From an uncultured Enterocloster sp. (lineage in GTDB: Bacteria > Bacillota > Clostridia > Lachnospirales > Lachnospiraceae), in NCBI GenBank assembly GCA_944383785.1, contig CALWQV010000007.1:1-55636 (forward strand): a stretch of DNA of 55,636 nt, given 5' to 3'. The position numbers were made by a program, and so were the translations under genes. This document shows, one piece after another, positions 33,589 to 41,594 of this stretch (its first letter is position 1; every line of letters begins with the position of its first letter). Below the pieces are notes generated by a model. That model was not told the DNA's origin. It searched no databases and saw only the letters and a list, made by a program, of their open reading frames with translations.

Positions 33589-34994
33589 AGGCTCCGACCC
33601 GCCCCTGGTTCTTGGCAGGCGTAAGCCTGGCCCTGGCCTCCCTTTTATGGCTGCTCTTTACCGCAGGCCTTACCATCCTGCGCTACCGGATGAATTACGC
33701 CTCCGCCTATGACTTCGGCCTCTTTTCCCAGATGTACTACTATATGGGCAAATGCCTCCTGCCCCTGACCACCTGTGAGCGGGACGGCCTGCTGAGCCAT
33801 TTCGCGGTTCACCTGTCCCCGATTTTTTATCTGCTCCTGCCCCTTTATAAGCTTTTTCCCCGGCCGGAGACATTGCTTGCAGCCCAGGCCCTTCTGGTGG
33901 CAAGCGGCCTCATCCCCCTCTGCCTCTTAGGGCGCAAGCTGCGCTTAGGCCCTGGGGCGACGTTTCTTTTCGGCCTGATTTACTGCGCTTATCCCGCCTT
34001 TATGGGCGGCTGCTTTTACGATTTTCATGAAAATGCCTTTCTCGCGCCCCTGATCCTCTGGACCCTGTACTGGATGGAATGCAGGCGTTTTAAAATCATG
34101 TGTATTTTCACCCTTTTCATCTTGCTGGTGAAAGAGGACGCGCCGGTGTACGCAGCCTGCATCGGGCTGTACCTCTTTTTAGGGAAGCGGAACTACCCTT
34201 ACGGAGCCGGGATTTTCCTGACATCCTGCATCTATTTTTGCGCCGCCATCTGGTATCTGAGCCATTTCGGAGACGGGGCTATGATCAACCGCTTCGACAA
34301 CTATATCTCCGACGAAAGCCTGGGGCTTCTTGGCATGTTCAAAACCATTCTGGTGAATCCCCTCTATGTGGCCGCCCAGATGCTTACCCAGGATAAGCTT
34401 ATCTTTTTTCTGCAGATGCTGCTGCCCCTGGGCTTTCTTCCACTGCTCACCCTGCGCTGGCAGCGGTGGGTGCTGCTGATCCCCTTCGTGCTGATCAACC
34501 TAATGAGCAATTACAAATATCAGCACTCCATCCTTTTCCAATACACCTTCGGCTCCGCCCCCTTGCTGTTCTACCTGGCTATGGTAAATTTGCGGGATTT
34601 CAGGCTGCCTCCTTTAAAAAGCTTCCGCCCCCTGTTTTTAGGCAGCGGCCTTCTCTGCGCCGCCGCCCTGACTCTTACCGTAGGCTCCTCCAAAACCAGA
34701 TACCTGGATTATTACAAAAAATATGCCCCCAAGGCCCAAAAGGCCCGGGAGCTTTTGGCCCAGATCCCAACAGACGCCGCTGTGCGTGCCTCCACCTTCT
34801 TCATTCCCCAGCTGTCCATGCGGGATGAGATCTATGTTTCCCACAGCTCCCATCCGGTGGATTATGTGGTTTTGGATCTGCGGCCAGGGTATGAAAAGGA
34901 TCTTTCCCTGCTGTTAGAATACTACCAGAGGCAGGGCTGGAGCAAGGTAGGAGCGGTGGAGCAGTATGTGGCGGTGCTGCGGGTACCGGATTAA
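33585..34994 (+). CDS. DUF2079 polytopic membrane protein
   Basis: A 469-residue protein with about ten hydrophobic segments. It has the DUF2079 hallmark AYDFGLFSQMYYYM near residue 40, HFAVHLSPIFYLLLPLY near residue 67, CFYDFHENAF and LLVKEDAPVY. The family resembles GT-C glycosyltransferases in topology and acidic/His loop residues, but its reaction is unknown. ATG 33585 is chosen because it overlaps the stop of the upstream small gene; an upstream ATG would extend into that gene. It converges on the YkgJ-type gene with a 4-base overlap. Confidence 0.85.
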   Translation: MKAPTRPWFLAGVSLALASLLWLLFTAGLTILRYRMNYASAYDFGLFSQMYYYMGKCLLPLTTCERDGLLSHFAVHLSPIFYLLLPLYKLFPRPETLLAAQALLVASGLIPLCLLGRKLRLGPGATFLFGLIYCAYPAFMGGCFYDFHENAFLAPLILWTLYWMECRRFKIMCIFTLFILLVKEDAPVYAACIGLYLFLGKRNYPYGAGIFLTSCIYFCAAIWYLSHFGDGAMINRFDNYISDESLGLLGMFKTILVNPLYVAAQMLTQDKLIFFLQMLLPLGFLPLLTLRWQRWVLLIPFVLINLMSNYKYQHSILFQYTFGSAPLLFYLAMVNLRDFRLPPLKSFRPLFLGSGLLCAAALTLTVGSSKTRYLDYYKKYAPKAQKARELLAQIPTDAAVRASTFFIPQLSMRDEIYVSHSSHPVDYVVLDLRPGYEKDLSLLLEYYQRQGWSKVGAVEQYVAVLRVPD

Positions 34995-35638
34995 GTAATT
35001 TTACACCGCTCCCCAAATTCCCGGTAAAATTCTCCCTGCGTATAAGGCTTCAGATAAAATTCTTCCAAAAGCCGCAGATTCGCTCTCTTCGCCCAGGCCG
35101 GATCATTTTTCTCCTGAAGCGCCCTCTCAAGCTTCTTCAAAAAATCATGCCACCGATTCACAAAGGCCTCGTACTCCTTTACATTCGGCGTATCGATCCA
35201 CTTTTTTACTTTCACCTTTGCCTTCGGCTCCTTGGGGCACTCGTGAACCTGGAGAAAATAGCGGAATCCTCCCCCCTCCTCGTAAAAACGGCCCAGAGGA
35301 AACATGCGGCAAAAGCCGGGGCGGAAAGGGTGAATCCGGCAGCGGCCTTCTTCATTTAAAAACAGACAGCTTTCCTCCGGCCCTGACATTTTAAGGCTCA
35401 GGAAAATGATCCCTTTTTCCACATGCAGATCCACTGCTGCGGCCATTACCTGCTTTGGCTCCGCTTTTAGCCCCAGGCAGAGCCGGTGAAAGTCCAGCGG
35501 ATCCAAAACCACCGACTGCCCCATGCCTTTGCAGCAGGTGCTGCAGCCTTCACAGCCTCCGCAGTCCGCACGGACCATATCGCCCAGTCCATATAATTTC
35601 CCATCGGAAATTTCCTCCATGGAAACATGACGTTCCAC
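34991..35638 (-). CDS. YkgJ-family cysteine cluster protein
   Basis: A 215-residue protein with an N-terminal Cys cluster CGGCEGCSTCC near residue 26 and further Cys in SCLFLNEEGRCRIHPFRPGF, the pattern of the YkgJ/CxxCxxCC family, thought to bind zinc or an iron-sulphur cluster. The start is a GTG at 35638 with AGGAGG eight bases upstream. Function is not established. It lies between the convergent DUF2079 gene and the M19 dipeptidase on the same strand. Confidence 0.85.
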   Translation of the reverse strand: MERHVSMEEISDGKLYGLGDMVRADCGGCEGCSTCCKGMGQSVVLDPLDFHRLCLGLKAEPKQVMAAAVDLHVEKGIIFLSLKMSGPEESCLFLNEEGRCRIHPFRPGFCRMFPLGRFYEEGGGFRYFLQVHECPKEPKAKVKVKKWIDTPNVKEYEAFVNRWHDFLKKLERALQEKNDPAWAKRANLRLLEEFYLKPYTQGEFYREFGERCKIT

Positions 35639-35661
35639 TTTTTTCGCCTCCTTCCAGCCTC

Positions 35662-36588
35662 TTAAAGCTCCCGTTTTACAAACTTCAGAGCGTTTTCAAA
35701 AAACATCTTCTTTACATCCTCCTGCCGGATTCCCCGCTTCACCAGATATTCCGAAACAGCGGCGAATTTCTCCGGCCGGTCCAGCGTTGAAAACACGTCC
35801 GTACCGTCAAAGTCGCTGCCGCAGGCGATCACATTCTCCCCGCCCAGCTCCAGCATCCGATACACATGGCGGAAAATATCCTCCTCGTCTCCCACTCCCT
35901 CATCGCTTAAAAAACGCCGGCAGAGATTGATTCCCACCAGGCCTCCCCGGCGCACAATCTCCTGAAACTGATCCTCCGTCAGGTTGCGCATATGTCCCGC
36001 CACGGACCGCAGATTGGAATGAGTGGCGATAAAGGGCCTTTCGCCTACCTCGCAGACCTGATCAAAACCCCGGTCGTTTAAGTGGGATACGTCCACGATC
36101 ATAGAAAGCTGCTCCATCTGGCGGATTACCCGGCGGCCAAATTCCGTCAGGCCCCGTTTCTCGTTGCTGTGGCCGCTTCCCAGTTCATTTTCCCCGTTCC
36201 ACACCAGGCCCAGGAAGCGCACTCCCGCTTCATACAGCTCCTCCACCCGCTCTAAGCGGCCTCCCAGGCAGGCCCCGCTCTCAGCGGAGAGGATCAGGGC
36301 GCACTTGCCCTCCCCGGTAATCCGCTCCACATCCTCCCCGGAAAAGGCTTGCGCCGCCAGATGGGGCTGTTTTTTTATCAGGCTCTTTAGATAAGCGCTG
36401 TTTTGATCAAAATATTCCTCCGCCGCCTTCCCACGCACCTCATCTGGCACAAAAATAGCCATGGTCTGGCACATCCGGGTAAGCTTTTCCTGATTTCTCA
36501 ATGAAAACATGGTGGCGTCGCATAAAAAGTCAGCCTTCATCTGCTGGTAGGTTACCAGTGTATCGCAGTGCAGGTCAAACAGTTCCAT
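35662..36588 (-). CDS. Membrane dipeptidase-like peptidase, M19 family
   Basis: A 308-residue TIM-barrel metallopeptidase. The zinc ligands are seen in DLHCDTLVT (His7, Asp9), the bridging Glu in SAESGACLGG, then IVDVSHLND and ATHSNLRSVAGHMRNL, and Asp in ACGSDFDG. Members hydrolyse dipeptides, including D-amino-acid-containing ones. GAGGAGG lies nine bases before the ATG, and the start overlaps the upstream DUF3791 gene by 14 bases, so accessory-cassette transcripts run into it. Confidence 0.93.
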   Translation of the reverse strand: MELFDLHCDTLVTYQQMKADFLCDATMFSLRNQEKLTRMCQTMAIFVPDEVRGKAAEEYFDQNSAYLKSLIKKQPHLAAQAFSGEDVERITGEGKCALILSAESGACLGGRLERVEELYEAGVRFLGLVWNGENELGSGHSNEKRGLTEFGRRVIRQMEQLSMIVDVSHLNDRGFDQVCEVGERPFIATHSNLRSVAGHMRNLTEDQFQEIVRRGGLVGINLCRRFLSDEGVGDEEDIFRHVYRMLELGGENVIACGSDFDGTDVFSTLDRPEKFAAVSEYLVKRGIRQEDVKKMFFENALKFVKREL

Positions 36589-36826
36589 TTTGGTGTGCCT
36601 CCTCTGTCATTGTCCTTTTGTTACTGTCCGCTAAAGTACTAATATAATCGTCAATGTCCTGCACAATGTAACGGTCGCCCATGGTATGCAGAGATTCAAA
36701 ATACTTCGTGATATATCCATAGAGGCCATATTCGTCAAAAAGTTGAGCCGCTTCCGCACCGGAAAGTCCCTTAAAATAGCGGTATCGTTCCATACAGTAA
36801 ATCAAAAAATTTGATTCTCTACTCAT
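36575..36826 (-). CDS. DUF3791 small protein
   Basis: An 83-residue helical protein resembling DUF3791: NFLIYCMERYRYFKGLSGAE followed by EYGLYGYITKYFESLHTMG. No membrane segment or catalytic motif is visible. It is the last member of a tight DUF3990/small protein/DUF3791 cassette and starts 3 bases after the upstream gene. DUF3791 genes recurrently neighbour DUF3990 genes, which suggests an antitoxin- or immunity-like role; that is inference. Confidence 0.75.
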   Translation of the reverse strand: MSRESNFLIYCMERYRYFKGLSGAEAAQLFDEYGLYGYITKYFESLHTMGDRYIVQDIDDYISTLADSNKRTMTEEAHQNGTV

Positions 36827-36829
36827 CTC

Positions 36830-37069
36830 TCACGCCTCCTCCGGGTAATCATAGGTACCTGTTAAAAGTTCGTCCTGATACATGGTGTATAATGTCATAG
36901 GGCTGTAATGCCAAAGCTTTGACTCTTCATCCGAAAGCTCCCGATAGAGCTTGGACTGGTAAAAGCGGGATATTGCTTTGTTATCATCTACATTACTATT
37001 TTGGGTAATCTGCTCAATAATGGGCGGCACAATCATTGTCAGCATTGCGCTGAACTGATCCTCATTCAT
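36830..37069 (-). CDS. Hypothetical small protein in DUF3990/DUF3791 cassette
   Basis: A 79-residue acidic protein, MNEDQFSAMLTMIVPPIIEQ at the start, then NKAISRFYQSKLYRELSDEE and a terminal YDYPEEA. It looks helical and soluble. Its ATG overlaps the stop of the DUF3990 gene by 4 bases (ATGA), and it sits 3 bases before the DUF3791 gene, so all three are one transcript. A Pro-rich centre and Ser/Tyr helix resemble the DUF3791 partner type, but I do not recognise a named family. Confidence 0.7.
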   Translation of the reverse strand: MNEDQFSAMLTMIVPPIIEQITQNSNVDDNKAISRFYQSKLYRELSDEESKLWHYSPMTLYTMYQDELLTGTYDYPEEA

Positions 37070-37548
37070 ACAACCTCCCTCCCTTCAAAATGAAGATATT
37101 GCAAAGACTTCTCCGTTGCGAATACCAGCTGATTAAACAATTTCTTGATTTTAAGTCTTGCTAATGTCTGCTCCTTATCCAATATACCCGTCATATAGAG
37201 AGTAATCGTACTATATACATCATCGTTAGCAACTGCTCCATAAATTAGATCATATCGTTTTCCCTGATACGTGCCCTGACGATTTGCGGCTACAAAATCC
37301 GGCCATGCCTCATCTGGGCTGTTAAAGCGAAGCAAACTACACTCCTTGAACGCTACAAGCTCATCTACCGAATAAATATTTAACGTAGCAGTTCCTGTTT
37401 TGCGTCGGTCGGTGACTTTCTGCGCAAAATTTACAGCCTGATCGCGGTTAGTAGTCGTATAGAAGCCGAAACCGAAGTCCAGATAACGATTTTGCCGGAT
37501 TAGCTTCGGATGGTCTACAGCAACATTGCTTCCGTGATATAAAACCAT
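37066..37548 (-). CDS. DUF3990 protein, predicted ADP-ribosyltransferase-like
   Basis: A 160-residue protein starting MVLYHGSNVAVDHPKLIRQN and continuing DFGFGFYTTTNRDQAVNFAQ, the hallmarks of DUF3990. The YHGS and GFYTTT segments correspond to the NAD-binding core of ART-like folds; a possible C-terminal catalytic acid lies in DLIYGAVANDDVYS. AGGAGGG before the ATG at 37548 decides the start over an upstream ATG. It is translationally coupled to two small downstream genes. Toxin activity is a prediction from family and context, not shown. Confidence 0.75.
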   Translation of the reverse strand: MVLYHGSNVAVDHPKLIRQNRYLDFGFGFYTTTNRDQAVNFAQKVTDRRKTGTATLNIYSVDELVAFKECSLLRFNSPDEAWPDFVAANRQGTYQGKRYDLIYGAVANDDVYSTITLYMTGILDKEQTLARLKIKKLFNQLVFATEKSLQYLHFEGREVV

Positions 37549-37549
37549 T

Positions 37550-37855
37550 TCAAATGCCCTCCTCTTTGAATTTGTATTTCCCCTTCCCCAGTCCAGCAAC
37601 TGGCTCGATCATCCCTTTTTTTGCCATCTCTCTTATCATCTCACTGCTTCTGGTTGCCTTCAATCCAAGGATTTTCTGGACATCCGACCTGCCAAAAACC
37701 GTGTGAAAACCAAACTCCTCCAGCAATTTAGAAACATGAAAAGCCGTTTTCGCTGTAAACAAGCCTTCAATGTTCGCTTTTTTGCCTTCAATGTTCGCTT
37801 TTTCCGGCGCCTTGAAGGCCCCGCTGATGTGCAATGTGCGGTTATGAAGCGGATG
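37550..37855 (-). pseudogene. C-terminal winged-helix remnant (AlbA_2 ATPase/Fic-type tail)
   Basis: The frame is open for about 100 residues from a TAG near 37856 and reads DIDKNHPLHNRTLHISGAFK, a KANIEGK heptad repeat, then FGRSDVQKILGLKATRSSEM and EPVAGLGKGKYKF. This is the C-terminal winged helix found at the end of AlbA_2/Schlafen-type ATP-binding proteins and some Fic proteins. The N-terminal catalytic part is absent, and no ribosome binding site is seen before the first candidate start (TTG 37834). Its stop overlaps the DUF3990 start region (TGAAATG). A short DNA-binding product that controls the cassette cannot be excluded. Confidence 0.6.
37764..37805. repeat. Two tandem 21-bp repeats inside winged-helix remnant
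   Basis: CCTTCAATGTTCGCTTTTT is repeated head to tail with a 21-bp period, encoding the heptad KANIEGK twice. In relatives of this tail the number of such heptads varies, consistent with slippage. Confidence 0.75.
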
Positions 37856-37942
37856 GTTCTTATCTATATCCTACCCTAAGAACCAAACAAAATCAATCGC
37901 GAGCCAGCCCAAATTTTAAAAGCCACTACGGATATAAAAGTA

Positions 37943-37966
37943 GGAGCAGCCCCGAAAGGCCGCTCC
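37943..37966 (-). terminator. Possible terminator after the DUF4143 ATPase
   Basis: GGAGCAGCC pairs with GGCCGCTCC around CCGAAA, with one mismatch, 35 bases after the ATPase stop. The T-tract on the minus strand is short, so it is a weak terminator or a processing stem. Confidence 0.45.
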
Positions 37967-38000
37967 AAAAGGCATTTACCCTATCTTCTTGGCTGATCAA

Positions 38001-39275
38001 TTAAAACAATTCTACGCGTCCAAGCAGCATGTCGATGAGATTGCAGTGGAAAATTCCGCTGTCATCATAAAAGCTATGGGGAATATCCATGCGGACAATG
38101 ATTTTTTTGAAAAAGTCTCTTGTCAGCATCAACGATGTAAGTTCAAAGGACTCTTTTCGGTCGGTGTTCATCTGAAAAGCCGACTGGATATAGATCTTTT
38201 TATCTGCATCATTCACAACAAAGTCAATTTCCCTCTGCGCATTTCCCCCACCGGTGCGGTCGGCCACAACGCCCACATCAACGGAATACCCCCGGCGCAA
38301 GAGTTCGTTGTAAATGATATTTTCCATCATGTGGCCGGGATCATACTGCCGGTAATTGAGCCTCGCATTGCGAAGGCCAATATCCGTATAATAATATTTA
38401 TTCGGATACTTAAAATAGGTCTTTCCTTTCACATCATAACGCCTCGCCATAGAGACAAGGAACGAGTCGATGATATACTGCACATAGTTCGAAACCAGAG
38501 TAGGATTCACCTTTTCATTCTTCATGCTGGCCAGCGCGTTGGCAATATTCGTAGGATTCGTCAGAGAACTGATCTGCGAAGCGAGGAAATCCAAAATATC
38601 ATTCAAAACATCCTCCCTCTCTATGCCATTGCGCTCTACAATATCCTTTATATATAATTCTCCGTACAGAGAGGACAAATAATCTTTTTTATCCTTTTCA
38701 TCTGTTAACGCCAGCAGACGCGGCATACCGCCGTAAAGCATATAGGTATCCAGAGCCTTCCGCTCATCGCCGCCCACATAAGAGTAAAATTCCTTAAAGG
38801 ACAAAGGGAATACATGAATCTGGGCGGCGCGACCGCGGAACTCTGTCGCGATATCTTTTGACAGCCCTTTCGAGTTGCTGCCGGTCACATAGACATCCAG
38901 ATTCTTATAGGCTTTGAGCTCATTCAGCATATCATAGATGGAAACTTCAATCCCGGCGTTTTCCTTGTCAGTCACTTTTGTGGTAAGCTGAACCTCATCG
39001 ATCAAAAGATAAAACTTCTCCTCCTGCCTTTCCGCAACAAGAGCCTCGATATATTCACAAAGTGTGATTGGATTTCTGAACTTATAGTAACGCCTCTGAT
39101 CCAATTCGATTTTTATAATGTGGTCTTTTAAAATGCCCTGTGAAAGAAGGTACTCATAAAACAGTTCAAACAGCAGAACCGACTTTCCGCAGCGGCGAAT
39201 ACCGGTAATCACCTTGATCTCTCCGTTCCACATGTTATGAATCATACGGTCTAAATAGAAATCACGTTTAATCAT
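38001..39275 (-). CDS. AAA-family ATPase with DUF4143 domain
   Basis: A 424-residue protein with an N-terminal ATPase of the archaeal-type AAA_14 group: Walker A GIRRCGKSVLL near residue 24, Walker B KFYLLIDEVQL near residue 93, and TGSNSKGLSKDIATEFRGRA sensor region. The C-terminal DUF4143 domain (ISSLTNPTNIANALASM, YYTDIGLRNARL, IIYNELLRRG) looks like a wHTH plus a nuclease-like fold (EIDFVV near residue 375). The family is widespread, often in accessory islands, and without an agreed function. GAGGTG upstream supports the start. It has its own strong promoter with two operator-like palindromes. Confidence 0.9.
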   Translation of the reverse strand: MIKRDFYLDRMIHNMWNGEIKVITGIRRCGKSVLLFELFYEYLLSQGILKDHIIKIELDQRRYYKFRNPITLCEYIEALVAERQEEKFYLLIDEVQLTTKVTDKENAGIEVSIYDMLNELKAYKNLDVYVTGSNSKGLSKDIATEFRGRAAQIHVFPLSFKEFYSYVGGDERKALDTYMLYGGMPRLLALTDEKDKKDYLSSLYGELYIKDIVERNGIEREDVLNDILDFLASQISSLTNPTNIANALASMKNEKVNPTLVSNYVQYIIDSFLVSMARRYDVKGKTYFKYPNKYYYTDIGLRNARLNYRQYDPGHMMENIIYNELLRRGYSVDVGVVADRTGGGNAQREIDFVVNDADKKIYIQSAFQMNTDRKESFELTSLMLTRDFFKKIIVRMDIPHSFYDDSGIFHCNLIDMLLGRVELF

Positions 39276-39290
39276 CCTATCACCTCATAC

Positions 39291-39397
39291 TTACGACGAT
39301 TACGTCATTACTTTCTTGTATAGTATACCGCATTTTTCTCAAATTATCAATAAAGCCATCGATCCTTTATCGAAAAGTTACGACGTATACGTCATAA
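39291..39397 (-). promoter_or_regulatory. Palindrome-flanked promoter of the DUF4143 ATPase
   Basis: Leftward TTGATA (39350-39345) and TATACT (39327-39322) are 17 bases apart, a near-consensus promoter. Two related 20-bp sites bracket it: TTACGACGTATACGTCATAA (39378-39397), almost perfectly palindromic, upstream of the -35, and TTACGACGATTACGTCATTA (39291-39310) just after the expected start. Their spacing (87 bp start to start, about eight helical turns) fits cooperative repression by looping. The upstream site contains the stop codon of the MBL-fold gene. Confidence 0.75.
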
Positions 39398-40507
39398 GTA
39401 CAAGGCAGAATTGCCCCAAAACACTTCCTTCCGGTTATTGTGGAAGGGTAGCGCCCCGTGAAATTCATTTTCCTCCATCATCTCCAAGAGATCCCTCCGG
39501 CTCTGGTGATGGGGATAGGCCATGGTAAAGGCCTTTCCTTCTTTCAACAGCCGTTCGGTCAGGCACCCCTTCTTTACCCGCCCGGTAAGGAGGGTCAGGG
39601 CCCCTTTTTCAGCTTCCTCCCTGGCCAGCTCCTGGCTTTCCGGCTGCTCTAAGTGGGTGTCGCCGATGAGAAGGACGTCATACTCCCCCTTTTCCAAGGC
39701 GCTGATGGGATTCTCTTCCAAAAATCGCCGGATCTCCTGGGCCGCCTCAGGCCGGACCCACTGGCTATAGGAGAGTGTCTGGCGGGTCAGCTTCACCATA
39801 TTCTCCTCCGCCCCGATTCGAACCTCCGGCAGATCTCTGCGCAGCATGCATATGATCTCCAGCCCCCTTCCATATTTGGGCAGGGGCATCACAACCCGGC
39901 GGCCCTCCTTCACGATCTGGCGGATCCGCTCTGTCATGGCCCCTCGCAGCCCGTCCCCGTCCTCCTCATAGCCCACATGGGCGCAGTCTAAGATGGCCAG
40001 ATCCGCCTGCCGCCCGCGAATCGGGTCCACCGCGTAGGCCAGAGTCCGCTTCTGATAATCCCCGGAATAAAGAAGGCTTCCGAAAGCGCCGAAAAAATGG
40101 AGCCAGATGCTCCCCGCGCAGTGTCCCGTCCGTCCGTAAAAGAAGGAAAGTCCCCCTTTTAAGGTCACCTCTTCCTCCAGCCCGCCTTTCGGGTCAGGAA
40201 GGAGGATGGTCCGATCGTAGTCGATTCCCGCGCATTTGACCGTTGGGGCGGCAGCTACCAGCCACCCCTTAAATCCGGCTTCCCTGAAATGCTCAAAGGC
40301 CCCGCTGTGATCCTTGTGGCAGTGGCTTAAAAACAGGTATTCCGTCCGGCGCAAAAGCTCCGGCTCTACTACCGGAAATGGCTGCGGGTCCGTGTCCATG
40401 ATGCCGCAGTCCAGCATCGCGTACTTATTTTTCTGAAAAGGAAACAGGAAGCAGCTGCGGCCATGCTCCCCGTATCCCCCTTTAACGATCAATGGAACCA
40501 TAGACAT
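39392..40507 (-). CDS. MBL-fold metallo-hydrolase (beta-CASP-like)
   Basis: A 371-residue metallo-beta-lactamase-fold protein. The metal motif HCHKDH is near residue 62, a further His in YGRTGHCAGS near residue 127, Asp in LLYSGDYQKR near residue 147, and a C-terminal AYPHHQSRRDL. The layout with an insert after the core resembles RNA-processing beta-CASP exonucleases, but the standard RNase J/CPSF motifs are only partly visible. ATG 40507 follows AAGGAG with good spacing. It overlaps the ABC ATPase gene by 26 bases, so it belongs to that operon. Confidence 0.85.
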   Translation of the reverse strand: MSMVPLIVKGGYGEHGRSCFLFPFQKNKYAMLDCGIMDTDPQPFPVVEPELLRRTEYLFLSHCHKDHSGAFEHFREAGFKGWLVAAAPTVKCAGIDYDRTILLPDPKGGLEEEVTLKGGLSFFYGRTGHCAGSIWLHFFGAFGSLLYSGDYQKRTLAYAVDPIRGRQADLAILDCAHVGYEEDGDGLRGAMTERIRQIVKEGRRVVMPLPKYGRGLEIICMLRRDLPEVRIGAEENMVKLTRQTLSYSQWVRPEAAQEIRRFLEENPISALEKGEYDVLLIGDTHLEQPESQELAREEAEKGALTLLTGRVKKGCLTERLLKEGKAFTMAYPHHQSRRDLLEMMEENEFHGALPFHNNRKEVFWGNSALYL

Positions 40508-41594
40508 AAAGCTTCTCCTTCTCCACCTGCACATACCCTTTTGCCTGTTCCGGAATGGGTTCTTCATTCAAGATACAAAATTCCTGTCCGCTTCCGGCCT
40601 TCATTTTCACCCGGTAACAGCCGCCTTCAAAGGTAGAAAGGATGGACTGGGCCAAAAAGCAGTTGCCCGCTTTTTTCTCCCCCAGCCAGCGGCCATCCTC
40701 GGGCCTAAAGCGAAGTTCAGCCAAAGGCCCGCCGCCCAAGGAAGCAGCCCCCTTTTCCTGATGGCTTCCGCCGCAAAAATATAATCCAAAAAGAGCGTCC
40801 TCCCCCACCTGAACCCGGCAGCCGTCCCGGCCATCCACTCCTAAAAGTTTCACCTCTTTTAAGTCGTTTCCCGCTCCCAAAAGCCCGGCCACCAGCGCGG
40901 TCTTTGGCCGCAGGTAGCAGGTTCTGGGATCATCCGCCTGATCGATCATCCCGCCGTTCATGACAATAATCCGGTCCGCCATGGCAAATGCCTCCGACGG
41001 GTCATGGGTCACATGGAATACCGTGGTTTTCAGCTTATGGAAAAGGTAGGACATCTCCGTGCGCATCTCAATTCTCAGCTGCACGTCCAGGTTGCACAGG
41101 GGTTCATCCAAAAGGACAATGGAGGGCTTGGTTACCAAAGCTCTGGCGATGGCCACCCGCTGCTGCTGCCCGCCGGACAGCTCCGCCGGGTATCGGCCTA
41201 AAAGCCCGTCCAGATGCAAAAGGCCTACGATCTCATCTACTCTCGCCTTAATCTCCGCCGGGGCGATTTTCTGAATCTTCAGGCCGTAAGTGATATTGTC
41301 CTCCACCTTCATGTGGGGCCAGAGGGCAAAATCCTGAAACACCATGTTGATGCCCCGCTTCTCCGCCGGAAGATTGTGGCGGGGGCCGGAAACCTCCTGT
41401 CCCCGGATGCGCACCATGCCCCCGTCTAAGGGCAGGATTCCGGCGATAATCCGCAGCAGGGTGGATTTTCCGCAGCCCGAGGGGCCCAGCACGCTGATGA
41501 TTTCCCCTTCCTCCACCTTCAGGCTGATTCCGTTTAATACCTGGGTTTTCCCGTATTTCTTTTTTACATTCTCAATCTCAAGTATGGTCTGCAT
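40482..41594 (-). CDS. ABC transporter ATP-binding protein, FbpC/PotA type
   Basis: A 370-residue ATPase. Walker A GPSGCGKST is near residue 36, the Q-loop VFQDFALWPHM, signature LSGGQQQR and Walker B IVLLDEPLCNLD, followed by a TOBE-type C-terminal regulatory domain (residues about 240-370). The start at 41594 lies inside the 3' end of the permease gene, as expected for coupled translation. Members power import of ferric iron, polyamines, phosphonates or thiamine. Confidence 0.9.
   Translation of the reverse strand: MQTILEIENVKKKYGKTQVLNGISLKVEEGEIISVLGPSGCGKSTLLRIIAGILPLDGGMVRIRGQEVSGPRHNLPAEKRGINMVFQDFALWPHMKVEDNITYGLKIQKIAPAEIKARVDEIVGLLHLDGLLGRYPAELSGGQQQRVAIARALVTKPSIVLLDEPLCNLDVQLRIEMRTEMSYLFHKLKTTVFHVTHDPSEAFAMADRIIVMNGGMIDQADDPRTCYLRPKTALVAGLLGAGNDLKEVKLLGVDGRDGCRVQVGEDALFGLYFCGGSHQEKGAASLGGGPLAELRFRPEDGRWLGEKKAGNCFLAQSILSTFEGGCYRVKMKAGSGQEFCILNEEPIPEQAKGYVQVEKEKLYVYGSIDR

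Noticed and set aside
37550-37834. Intact small antitoxin/regulator gene upstream of DUF3990
   Set aside because: Homology continues upstream of any usable start, and the start lacks a ribosome binding site; more likely a truncated tail, though a functional short product is not excluded.
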